32,181 bases of DNA, taken from the NCBI GenBank assembly GCA_900547585.1, contig URHD01000013.1, forward strand, positions 1 to 32,181, given 5' to 3'. The position numbers were made by a program, and so were the translations under genes. The notes beneath the pieces are model-generated. The model had not been told where the DNA came from. It searched no databases and worked only from the letters and a program-made list of their open reading frames with translations. Positions 14,581 through 22,688 of the stretch are shown here, one piece after another (the first letter of the stretch is position 1; every line of letters starts with the position of its first letter). This DNA is from an uncultured bacterium (GTDB lineage Bacteria > Cyanobacteriota > Vampirovibrionia > Gastranaerophilales > Gastranaerophilaceae).

Positions 14581-17500
14581 ATGAAAATCACAATCCTGCC
14601 GGTATATACATATCAAAATAAAAAAATATCACCCTCAAGCACTCCGCTAACGCCCAAAAACGACGAAAATGCACTGAATTATAAAACAACATCGTTTAAA
14701 GGCACATGGAACTGTTTTAAACAGAATACGGATGCGCTGAATTTTCAACATGCAAGAACAGAAAACAAATATCTGTACTCCGAAAGCAAAAAAATCATCT
14801 CTGCCTGCAAAAACACGGACGGAAGCATCAATAAAACCATTCTGGCCCTGGCAAAAGAAATTTATAAAGTCGAAGGGAAAATTTGCCCGATTAACCCCCA
14901 AATACTCGAAAAACTCATTTTAATGAGCAAAGATAAAAACCATAAATTTCAACCGGAAATGCTCGAAGCAGTGCTTGAATATCAAAAAAACAACTGTATG
15001 GCACAAACTGAATTATTCATTGAAAATGCCCTGCTGATAGCAAAGGATTCCGACGGAATATTTAATACGGAAGTAATTAAAATTGCCGGAGAACTTTATT
15101 TTCCTCTAAAAGACAATGAAGTTATTACCATAAAAAGCTGTTTGCAAAATAAACAGGGTAAATTCGACAAAAACTCAACACAATTATTAAGTTCAATTTT
15201 TAAAAATTATAAAAACAAAGAAACTCTTGACTACCACATACAAGATTACTGCAAAATCGTATCTTTATGCAAAAACAAAAAAGGCAAACACTCAGAAGAA
15301 GCAATTGCATTCGTTGAAAAAGCAATGAGAACGATTAATAATGATGAATGCTTCAGATTTTACACAACAAGCTGCCTTGAAAACAGCAAAGATGACCAGG
15401 GCAATTTTAAGCCGGAAATATGCAAATTTCTCAAGCATTTTAAATCAGATATTCAGTATGACACACCGAAAAGAGCTGCTGTAAGCGAAATAGTCCAAAT
15501 ATGCAATAATCAAGGAAACCTCGATCCAAAAGCCGCAGATTTCGCCCTAAAGTTGAAAAAAGACGGTTTTTCTCCGCAGGAAATCTTGATTGTTTTAAAA
15601 ATAGTGAAAGGGCATTCGAGTTTCAGGTTTAAAGAAGAACTGGCAAATGATTTTGAGGCGGTAAAAGCAACCTATCTGCGAAATCAACCTAAATCAGGGC
15701 AAAAGGAGCATTCAAGAACCGTATTTGAACAATGTACCAAGAAAAATGAACAAAACATAAACATCTGGAAAGAAGTACGTGGATTTTTTAATGAATCCAT
15801 CAATTTTACACCGGCTCACATACTAAACATGGTTCCGGAATGCCTGAATTACAACAAAGAAATCAACCATGCCGTGCTGGCAAAGACAAAAGAGTACATG
15901 AAACACCTCAAAGACATTAAACACACAGAAAATTTATACATAATTCCAAAATGCATAAAAAATGCAGAAGAAAACACAATATATCCTAAAAATGCTGCAA
16001 TAATTGAAAAAATGATTAACGGAGGCCACACGGAAATACTGCCGGAAGTTTTGTATGTATTTTATTCAGAAAATTACGGAGAATTTGACATCAAAGGCGC
16101 CGAACAATTTTGTGAGATTCTTGACGCGGCAAAAAAACACAAACAGGAACTTCGCTCTGCGCTTGATGACCTTACTGATCAGAAAATTGACCATTTTTTC
16201 CTTGATAATGCGTATTATATAAAGGATGCCGCCCGATTAGCAGGAACAAATGCGCTGATAGACGCTTTTGCACTGAAATTGGATAATTTTGGAACAATCG
16301 CGTATGAGGTGGGTAATTTGCTTGATGATTTGCAATGCAAAAACCTTCTTGAGCCGGTTCTTGAGCTCACTAACCCGAAAGAATCCGAAAAATATCAAAA
16401 ATTGACAAAAGAAATCAACGAAAACAAAGCAAAAATCAGAAATTCAAAAACTGCTGCCGAAAAAGAAATTGAAGATGAAAATAATGAAAAAATTGCGATT
16501 TTGAACAAAGAAATATCCGCACTAAAACAACAACTCTCCGTGCAAAAAAAACAAATCCCCGCAAACAATGCGCTGCAAGCAGATTTGGCCCCAATTAAAC
16601 AGAAAATCAAAGAAAAAACAGACTCAATAAAAGAACTGAACGCACAAACGCAGGATTTCTTAAACAAAAATACGCCAAACGTTAAAATAGCAGTAAATAA
16701 GGCAAATGAGCTCCGGTTGGAGCGCAAAAAGCTGCTCGAAAATGCAATGAGCGAACCGAAAGATATTATTGAAAAGCTGATAATCTTAGAGACTCTATTT
16801 ACGGTGACTTTTCCAACAGAAATAATAAAAAGAATGAACACAAAAACACCGCAAGAAAAAGAAGAGTTCAACAGGTTCATAACCGAAAAATTATACAGTC
16901 ATCTGGATTGCAAATACGATAAAAAAACCTCAGAGCGGCTAAAACTTGAAAAAAGCAAATATTTTGGCAGCCTTTTTATGGCTCAGGAGGATTTTATTAA
17001 AAGTTTTAAGGACTTGTACGAACTTATAAGAAAGAACCCGTACAAATCCATCGGAGAAATCATTGATTCGCTCGAACAAAATATTAAAACCCGCCGTCTG
17101 TTTGAAGAAAACGGGATAAATTACGCCAGATGGACAAATGTCGACAAAAACTCCTGTTTAAAAGCCACAATCCAAACAGACACCGAATGCGCCCAAAAAG
17201 CAGCGGTTACGAATCTTGAAAATGATTTTAATGACCCGATTTACCTTGATATACCGGAAAACGAGCGTAAAAAACTTGAAAAATCACTAAAAAATGCTGG
17301 TATAAGCCTGATTGGGCGAACAGAAATCCAATACGATGATGATGGTTTGCCGCTCGGCGAAAAATCAATAAAAAGGCTTTATTACGACGGAGAACCAATA
17401 AAATTTGAGAAACTGGGCGTTGTGATTACGAAAATCAAGGAGGTTTTAAACAAAGAAGACTTCTGGAACAAACAAAATCCCGACGCACGAATCGAAAACG

Positions 17501-18099
17501 CCAAAAACACCCTGCTCAACCATCTTTTAACGCTCAGAACAAACGATTACAAAAACGCAGCCAACCTGAAAAGCAGCCGGACGGTTGATATTGAGGTTCG
17601 TCAGACGGATATGAACGATATTTCCCATGCTCTGTTCCTCGGAAACCATGCCGGATGCTGCACGGCAGTCGGAACAGGCGTAAATGAGTGGAGTGCCCCC
17701 GAATATATTATGAACAGGTGCATTTCAGGAATCGAGGTTGTAAATGGAGACAAATTTGCAGGCAACACTATGTGCTACCTTGCAAAAGTCGATGGAAAAA
17801 CCGCGCTGGTGCTTGATAATATTGAATTAAACACAAAATATCAATTCAACAACACAATACGAGATTTGATAATTGAATATGCAAAGAAACTCGCCGCAGA
17901 AATAGGAAAACCCGACATGCCCATATATGCCGGCCCGTTCAGACACAAAGTCCATCTTGAAAAATTCCCGTACAAGCAACACAACCTCGAAATTATCGGT
18001 TCGACGGGAGATAGAGCGGTTTATATTGATTACATTACCGATGAAATGCAAATTGGCAAGAATAAACCCGATACAGTAGGGCTTTACAGCATAGCATAA
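14581..18099 (+). CDS. Large repeat protein with N-terminal MKI...SFKG tag and possible acetyltransferase-like C-terminus
   Basis: Not a family I know. The start is the ATG at 14581 (MKITILPVY); the frame is open further upstream but runs through the 88-nt repeat there. Residues 1-45 carry the tag seen in two neighbours (MKI at 1-3, TTSFKG at 36-41). From about residue 76 there are at least seven degenerate units about 39 residues long, each opening with a Cys/Ser/Ala-Lys-Asn/Asp...Gly-x-Phe/Ile turn (starts near 76, 116, 154, 188, 230, 269 and 308) followed by a helix pair. More divergent units seem to continue to about 530. A charged coiled coil spans about 600-715. The last 160 residues look like one compact domain with LGNHAGCCTAVG (Cys1026, Cys1027) and ALVLDNIEL followed by a long helix, reminiscent of a GNAT acetyltransferase fold. 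That comparison is weak. Confidence 0.75.
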   Translation: MKITILPVYTYQNKKISPSSTPLTPKNDENALNYKTTSFKGTWNCFKQNTDALNFQHARTENKYLYSESKKIISACKNTDGSINKTILALAKEIYKVEGKICPINPQILEKLILMSKDKNHKFQPEMLEAVLEYQKNNCMAQTELFIENALLIAKDSDGIFNTEVIKIAGELYFPLKDNEVITIKSCLQNKQGKFDKNSTQLLSSIFKNYKNKETLDYHIQDYCKIVSLCKNKKGKHSEEAIAFVEKAMRTINNDECFRFYTTSCLENSKDDQGNFKPEICKFLKHFKSDIQYDTPKRAAVSEIVQICNNQGNLDPKAADFALKLKKDGFSPQEILIVLKIVKGHSSFRFKEELANDFEAVKATYLRNQPKSGQKEHSRTVFEQCTKKNEQNINIWKEVRGFFNESINFTPAHILNMVPECLNYNKEINHAVLAKTKEYMKHLKDIKHTENLYIIPKCIKNAEENTIYPKNAAIIEKMINGGHTEILPEVLYVFYSENYGEFDIKGAEQFCEILDAAKKHKQELRSALDDLTDQKIDHFFLDNAYYIKDAARLAGTNALIDAFALKLDNFGTIAYEVGNLLDDLQCKNLLEPVLELTNPKESEKYQKLTKEINENKAKIRNSKTAAEKEIEDENNEKIAILNKEISALKQQLSVQKKQIPANNALQADLAPIKQKIKEKTDSIKELNAQTQDFLNKNTPNVKIAVNKANELRLERKKLLENAMSEPKDIIEKLIILETLFTVTFPTEIIKRMNTKTPQEKEEFNRFITEKLYSHLDCKYDKKTSERLKLEKSKYFGSLFMAQEDFIKSFKDLYELIRKNPYKSIGEIIDSLEQNIKTRRLFEENGINYARWTNVDKNSCLKATIQTDTECAQKAAVTNLENDFNDPIYLDIPENERKKLEKSLKNAGISLIGRTEIQYDDDGLPLGEKSIKRLYYDGEPIKFEKLGVVITKIKEVLNKEDFWNKQNPDARIENAKNTLLNHLLTLRTNDYKNAANLKSSRTVDIEVRQTDMNDISHALFLGNHAGCCTAVGTGVNEWSAPEYIMNRCISGIEVVNGDKFAGNTMCYLAKVDGKTALVLDNIELNTKYQFNNTIRDLIIEYAKKLAAEIGKPDMPIYAGPFRHKVHLEKFPYKQHNLEIIGSTGDRAVYIDYITDEMQIGKNKPDTVGLYSIA

Positions 18100-18132
18100 G
18101 ATAAATCCCTCATTTTCCAGCGGCAAAAATGC

Positions 18133-18166
18133 AAAAAGCCCGCATTTTTGCAATACGGGCCTTTTT
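18133..18166. terminator. Bidirectional terminator
   Basis: AAAAAGCCCG and CGGGCCTTTTT pair with one bulged C around a 13-nt loop. A-run and T-run flanks let it serve both the large repeat gene (plus) and the small exported protein gene (minus). Confidence 0.75.
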
Positions 18167-18178
18167 CTTCTTTTTTGA

Positions 18179-18466
18179 TTAATATCCTGTCATCGACGTA
18201 AAGAAGTTACCGAAAGTGTTCTGGTAAACGGTTTTTGTACCGTCATAAACACGTGTAAAGAAAGATTTTTTCTCGACCTTCTTTTCTCCGCAACAAGGGT
18301 TGCAACAGGGGTTTTGCACAGCAGGAACCACAACAACGGGTCTTGCAATACTAACTCTGTTCATATCATAAGCATAAGGGTTCGGATTCGGGCAGTTGCA
18401 GATTGCAAATGCGCTTGAAGTTCCTAAAACGACTGTCAATGCAGTCAATAAAGCTATCTTTTTCAT
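18179..18466 (-). CDS. Small Cys-rich exported protein
   Basis: Unknown family. The 95-residue protein begins with a classic Sec signal peptide (MKKIALLTALTVVLGTSSAFA), cleaved after AFA at residue 21. The mature part has two clusters of cysteines: CNCPNPNPY directly at the new N-terminus and PCCNPCCGEKK in the middle. The tail is aromatic and helical (SFFTRVYDGTKTVYQNTFGNFF). The cysteine after the cleavage site is not in a lipobox, so it is probably not a lipoprotein. AGGAG lies 6 nt before the ATG. Metal binding or disulfide cross-linking in the periplasm is possible. It is a monocistronic gene. Confidence 0.75.
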   Translation of the reverse strand: MKKIALLTALTVVLGTSSAFAICNCPNPNPYAYDMNRVSIARPVVVVPAVQNPCCNPCCGEKKVEKKSFFTRVYDGTKTVYQNTFGNFFTSMTGY

Positions 18467-18649
18467 GTTTTTCTCCTGTCTTTTTCATTTCTGCGCCATC
18501 AGGCACCTTTTCATTTTGTCATCTTTGAAATTTATTTCATTAGAATATCGGGCTAGGTTAAACACTGCACTTTTTCGCTAAAATTGTTAAAATATATGAA
18601 AAAACATACTGCTATCAGGCACATTTTATTTGTCAGGAGGTTTATAATT

Positions 18650-18673
18650 ATGTCAGACAGGGCATGCAGGTAA
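18650..18673 (+). CDS. Possible 7-codon leader ORF upstream of pgi
   Basis: The best ribosome binding site in the region, AGGAGG, stands 9 nt before an ATG that opens a 7-codon ORF (MSDRACR, stop TAA). It ends 4 nt before the pgi ATG. An in-frame ATG at 18596 would extend it to 25 codons but has no ribosome binding site. It may couple translation into pgi, or be a chance ORF. Confidence 0.35.
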   Translation: MSDRACR

Positions 18674-18677
18674 ATTC

Positions 18678-20123
18678 ATGAAAATAGCACCAAATTTCAG
18701 CATAAATAAAGGTTTTGAGCCGCAATCGTTCAAAGCGGAGCAGCAAAAACCCTCAACAGCTGCAAACTTTCAGCAAAAACCTGTGCCGGCACCTACTCTT
18801 TTAGCTTATATGCTCGGAAAATCAAACACAGCCTCATCTTTAAGCGTAAAATTCTACAATGCTCCCTCAATTCCTGAACTTAGCGCCAAATACGGCGAAA
18901 TTGCCCGAAAAGACATCGCAGAACTCGCAACAAGAGCCGCAAAACCCGGTCAGGTGCTTAACTGGATTGAATCGCTCCCCGCAGAACAGCTCGGACGGCT
19001 GGATGAAATCTATGCGCTTGCTGATTCAATGAAGAAAAACGGCGGCAATAAGCTCGGAATCATCGGAATAGGCGGTTCAAAGCACACTATCGAAAATCTG
19101 CTCTCGCTCAATGGAAAATCAGATAATATTATTTTTCTTTCTGCGGTTGATCCGGAAAGTATGGACAAATTCGTTGAAAAATTAGGTGATTTAAGAGGTG
19201 TAAGCATAATGGTAGCCTCAAAATCAGGCACAACGCTTGAACCCTCAACCGGTTACGAATATGTTGAGAAAAAATTCGTTGAAAAGTTCAAAAATGATTA
19301 TATTGCCGCAGGAATGAACGAAAGCGAAGCCCAAAAGGCAGCAGAGGCCGAAGCAGCAAAGCATTTTGTCGGTATTACGGACAAAAATCCCCAAGCAAGC
19401 CGTTTAAGAAAGATCTCAGAAGAAAAAGGATACAAAACAGGGATTATTCATGACGATTGCGGCGGAAGATTCGGTGCCTTTGACGACCATGCACTTACGG
19501 CACTTGCATATGCGGGAATGAGCAAAGAAGACATGAAAAAAATGCTGCAATCCGCTCAAAAAGCCCAGAAAAAGTTCCTATCCGCCGACATAAACAACAA
19601 TCCCGCCGTACAGAGGGCGCTTTTTAATGCTGATTGCATTTTAAAAGGCAAGACAAACCAGTATGATTACTATTTTGGCGACAGATTCGAGGGGACAAAG
19701 TTCTGGAACACGCAGATGAAAAAAGAATCGCACAAGGCACTCTACAAACCGGCTGATTTAATCGGGCCTGAATTCCTGCACAATTCCACGGAAAGCGACC
19801 TTGATGCGGGCAACACAACCTCATTTTACACCTTTAACACAATCAAAAACGATGGTTCAAAAGATTACAAAGCTTACAACGCACTTGTTGGCGGCAGTTT
19901 AAAAGCATATTCGCAGCGCCATCCCGTTTCTGTAATAGAATTCAAGAATTTTTCACCGGAAGCCATCGGAGAATATGTTGAACTCAAGCATTTTGAAGCA
20001 ATTTATACCGGAATGTTCTCAAGAAGCCTGAAAGGCACCGCCCACCCGTCAGTTTTGCCGGAAGTAGAGCAGCCTAACGTAAAAATTTACAAACGCGAAG
20101 TCGAGTCGCTTTTAAAAGCATAA
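18678..20123 (+). CDS. pgi: Glucose-6-phosphate isomerase with an extra N-terminal segment
   Basis: Interconverts glucose 6-phosphate and fructose 6-phosphate in glycolysis and gluconeogenesis. The phosphate-binding motifs are GIIGIGGSKHTIENLL and ASKSGTTLEPS. The PGI signature region reads GGRFGAFDDHALTALAYAG. The active-site stretch LHNSTESDLDAGNTTSF follows, and a C-terminal GMFSRSLKGTAHPSVLPEVEQPNVKIYK. The first 45 or so residues precede the enzyme fold and carry the tag MKIAPNFSI...SFKA shared with two neighbouring proteins. The start ATG at 18678 has only a weak GCAGG before it; a strong AGGAGG upstream serves a short leader ORF. Its last 37 bp overlap the end of the convergent HNH gene. 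Confidence 0.88.
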   Translation: MKIAPNFSINKGFEPQSFKAEQQKPSTAANFQQKPVPAPTLLAYMLGKSNTASSLSVKFYNAPSIPELSAKYGEIARKDIAELATRAAKPGQVLNWIESLPAEQLGRLDEIYALADSMKKNGGNKLGIIGIGGSKHTIENLLSLNGKSDNIIFLSAVDPESMDKFVEKLGDLRGVSIMVASKSGTTLEPSTGYEYVEKKFVEKFKNDYIAAGMNESEAQKAAEAEAAKHFVGITDKNPQASRLRKISEEKGYKTGIIHDDCGGRFGAFDDHALTALAYAGMSKEDMKKMLQSAQKAQKKFLSADINNNPAVQRALFNADCILKGKTNQYDYYFGDRFEGTKFWNTQMKKESHKALYKPADLIGPEFLHNSTESDLDAGNTTSFYTFNTIKNDGSKDYKAYNALVGGSLKAYSQRHPVSVIEFKNFSPEAIGEYVELKHFEAIYTGMFSRSLKGTAHPSVLPEVEQPNVKIYKREVESLLKA

Positions 20124-22111
20124 TCCGATTTCACCCTAGCATTCACAAGCCAGCCGGTAAGGTCTTTTATGTATTTCTTTTGTTTTGCAAGGTAGCTTTC
20201 GTATCCTTTTAATTCGCCCCTGGCAACCAGTTCGTCAATTTTATTAAAATATTTTTTATAGTTATGTTTCATTCGGGGATTGATTTTCAGCCATATCGAA
20301 AAATCATAATCAGTTTTACGCTTGTTGCAATCATCGCAAAGTACCGCAAGATTCTCAATTTCATTACTTCCGCCTTTATTTTTTGGCTGAAGATGGTCAA
20401 TTGTAGCCGTTGAGCGTTTCAAAATATCCTGCATTACACATTTTAAGACTGAGCCGACTTTATAAGTTGTTGAGCCAAGCGGGAAAAGCAGCAATTGTTC
20501 TGAAGATGCCGTTCGCACAGGTTCTTTTGCAATTGAGCGGAGGTGTTTTTCATCATACTGACCAAGTTTTCGCACTATATTTTTAACATCGTTTTTGTAT
20601 TCTTCATAAGGAAACTCTTTCAGATAATCGTAGCCATAATATTTATTTTTGATAAGTTCCTTAAATTCGTCAATATGAGCGGAATACGATGGAGGAATTT
20701 TTCTCAGCGCCGCAACCTTTTCCAGTTTTTCTGCAGCCTTTTCCAGTGCATTATTCAAATTCTGCTGTTCATACAGCCTCATTCTGTAAAGAATTTCCCT
20801 TTCCGTAAGGTTTTCATTAACTCCCTTTTCTGCAATGTCCAAAAGGGGTATATATTTTTCATGAATAAATCCGCTAACCCCATTCATAATCGAAAGTATG
20901 CTTTTTAAATCAGGCGCATTTTTAATTTTCTCCATCAGAGCGCATTTTTCCTCGTGTGTGATGGTTGTTATTCCGCAGCATGCACAGGTCATGCCGCTTA
21001 TTTTAACGGGTTTAAAGTCTATTTTTTCATGAAAATCCCTAAAATTCTTCATCTTTATATCAGATTTTAATTTTTCATCTTCAAAAGGCACAAGGCGCCC
21101 GTTAGAGAGTTTTTTAAGAAGACCGTTAAGTTCAATAGGGTATCTTTTATTAGCAGAAATATTACCCTTGACAATTTCACGGGTTATATCAGCAAGATAT
21201 CCTCTAAATTTTTCATTAGTTTGTTCATTTTCCTTATAAATCGCCTGTATAAACGCTTGTTTGTCATAGTTGCAACTCTTACACAACATAATTGCGTTAA
21301 AATTTTTATCTTTATCAAACGGAAGTTTTTCCTCAACCTTTCGCAGGTTAATTTCAGAGTTTGAAAAAAGGTTTTCAAGTATAATTTTTAGTCTTTTCTC
21401 AGAATCAAAAGCCCCGTATCGAAAGAGTGATTTGTAATTTGAACGTTTTATTATTTCTTTTTTAATAGAATCATAAATTTCCCATTTTTCAGGATTTTCC
21501 ATCACAGCAACAGTTTCTCCGAGGATTTTTTTAACATCTGTTACGACCCGGCGTTTGTCCCGCTGGTGCGTGAGTTCAGCCAGCCTCATCTTACACTCAT
21601 CCGCCAGAACCTCATCGCTGTCAGAAAAGATTTTTTGATTTTGTTTTTCGTTGAGCAAAGCTATGCCTCCTTGCAAAGCAAAATCAATCTTTTTCGATGC
21701 TTCTCCGCTTAGAATATTCGCAAAATCCTTAGGTTCTATTTCCGGCATTTTTTGGAGATACTCATCAGCCTTGCGCAGCAAACGTTTTGCAAATACCGGG
21801 ATATTCTCCTGATGGTTTTTCAATACCCTCAAAAAATCATATGCAGATTCAACTCTGGAAATTTCGATTTTGAGATACTGCAAGTCCTCATAGGATAGCA
21901 TTTTTGTGCTGCAAACAGGACATCTTACATCATGCAGCGATTTCAATTCGCTTTCAAACTCGGGGTTAACTATTGCACCGAACGAAACAGGTTTATAATA
22001 TCCCGCAGGCAGCAGTTGTTGCTTATTTTCCTGCATGGTTTGAGATGGAAATGTGTGCGCAGATAGCGGTTTTATTAAAAAGTGGGAATTAATTACCGGC
22101 AGAATTTTCAT
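20087..22111 (-). CDS. HNH-family protein with a duplicated zinc-HNH module
   Basis: The 674-residue protein contains a good HNH endonuclease motif at 571-600: IDHLQPKNKGG, Asn587 in ENLAVLC, and CDDCNKRKTD with Cys592/Cys595. Module 2 begins near residue 371 with CACC (376-379). Module 1 is laid out the same way from residue 61: RCPVC (C64, C67), similar helices, then MLCKSCNYDKQ (C277, C280), but the Asp-His of the HNH is missing (LPFDKDKN), so this copy is probably inactive. The N-terminus carries the tag MKILPVINS...PVSFGA (1-46), as in the repeat protein and Pgi. No strong ribosome binding site precedes the ATG. HNH proteins cut DNA or RNA; the target here is unknown. No methylase, helicase or integrase lies nearby. 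Confidence 0.8.
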   Translation of the reverse strand: MKILPVINSHFLIKPLSAHTFPSQTMQENKQQLLPAGYYKPVSFGAIVNPEFESELKSLHDVRCPVCSTKMLSYEDLQYLKIEISRVESAYDFLRVLKNHQENIPVFAKRLLRKADEYLQKMPEIEPKDFANILSGEASKKIDFALQGGIALLNEKQNQKIFSDSDEVLADECKMRLAELTHQRDKRRVVTDVKKILGETVAVMENPEKWEIYDSIKKEIIKRSNYKSLFRYGAFDSEKRLKIILENLFSNSEINLRKVEEKLPFDKDKNFNAIMLCKSCNYDKQAFIQAIYKENEQTNEKFRGYLADITREIVKGNISANKRYPIELNGLLKKLSNGRLVPFEDEKLKSDIKMKNFRDFHEKIDFKPVKISGMTCACCGITTITHEEKCALMEKIKNAPDLKSILSIMNGVSGFIHEKYIPLLDIAEKGVNENLTEREILYRMRLYEQQNLNNALEKAAEKLEKVAALRKIPPSYSAHIDEFKELIKNKYYGYDYLKEFPYEEYKNDVKNIVRKLGQYDEKHLRSIAKEPVRTASSEQLLLFPLGSTTYKVGSVLKCVMQDILKRSTATIDHLQPKNKGGSNEIENLAVLCDDCNKRKTDYDFSIWLKINPRMKHNYKKYFNKIDELVARGELKGYESYLAKQKKYIKDLTGWLVNARVKSDYAFKSDSTSRL

Positions 22112-22332
22112 ACTGACTTAAAAACACGTAAATAAAATTTTTGCCATTATTATGAAAATATAAAGTTTTGTAACAGTATATACTAAAGTCTGCAATTTTT
22201 AGTTTTGTATATACTTTATATATATGTAAGACAAAACAAACCAAGCATTAAATAAACACAAAGATTTAAATAAGATGAGACTTTCACACTAACCTACCTA
22301 ACTTCCTAACCTTCCCTTCCTATTAAAGTATT
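22112..22332. other. AT-rich gene-free stretch upstream of the HNH gene
   Basis: No ORF of useful size on either strand. It contains two GTATATAC-type palindromes (22174-22183 and 22203-22217). From about 22220 there is a purine-to-pyrimidine shift (CACACTAACCTACCTAACTTCCTAACC...) leading into the terminator at 22333, so a short plus-strand RNA could start near the TATATAT at about 22218 and end there. This is inference. Confidence 0.35.
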
Positions 22333-22363
22333 GCTCCAATCGTTTCGATTAGAGCTTTTTTTT
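22333..22363 (+). terminator. Plus-strand terminator with no coding gene before it
   Basis: GCTC-C-AATCG-TTT-CGATT-A-GAGC hairpin with one internal mismatch, then eight T's on the plus strand. The nearest genes on both sides are on the minus strand, so it may end a small RNA or be the remnant of a lost gene. Confidence 0.7.
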
Positions 22364-22368
22364 ATATT

Positions 22369-22457
22369 GGGCGGAAGATTCATGCAGTTTTTTTGCGATT
22401 GGTGTGGTTGTTTAGGGACACAGTCCCGTCGGTTATCTTAGTGCGGCTTTGACTTTG
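22369..22457. repeat. Dispersed 88-nt repeat, copy 2
   Basis: Starts GGGCGGAAGATTCATGCAG directly after a terminator T-run and TTTATATT, exactly as copy 1 does. It contains the perfect hairpin GGGAC-ACA-GTCCC at 22415-22427. Copy 3 follows head to tail. Confidence 0.8.
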
Positions 22458-22558
22458 GGGCGGAAGATTCATGCAGTTTTTTCACGATTGGTGTGATTGT
22501 TTAGGGGCACAGCCCCGTTGGTTATCTGGGTGCAGCTTTGACTTTGGGACGAAAGATT
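22458..22558. repeat. Dispersed 88-nt repeat, copy 3 plus a partial copy
   Basis: Starts GGGCGGAAGATTCATGCAG, 89 nt after copy 2. It contains the hairpin GGGGC-ACA-GCCCC at 22504-22516. At 22546 a further unit begins (GGGACGAAAGATT) and breaks off after about 13 nt. Confidence 0.8.
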
Positions 22559-22631
22559 CCACCTCTCCCGGCAGGTGAGATGGTTTGGAGCGTTAAAAGA
22601 GAAATCTACCATCCCGACGCACCATCTAAAA

Positions 22632-22666
22632 CACAAAATAAAAACAGGTCCTTTTAGACCTGTTTT
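22632..22666 (-). terminator. Rho-independent terminator of the adhesin gene
   Basis: Ten-bp perfect stem AAAACAGGTC / GACCTGTTTT with a 6-nt loop. On the minus strand it is followed by TTTTTATTTTG. It lies 23 nt after the adhesin stop codon. Confidence 0.85.
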
Positions 22667-22688
22667 CAATTCACTTTATTTAATCTTA

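Noticed and set aside
22469..22669. Minus-strand 66-codon ORF in the repeat region
   Set aside because: It runs through the 88-nt repeat and the terminator stem of the adhesin gene and is not conserved in the other repeat copies.
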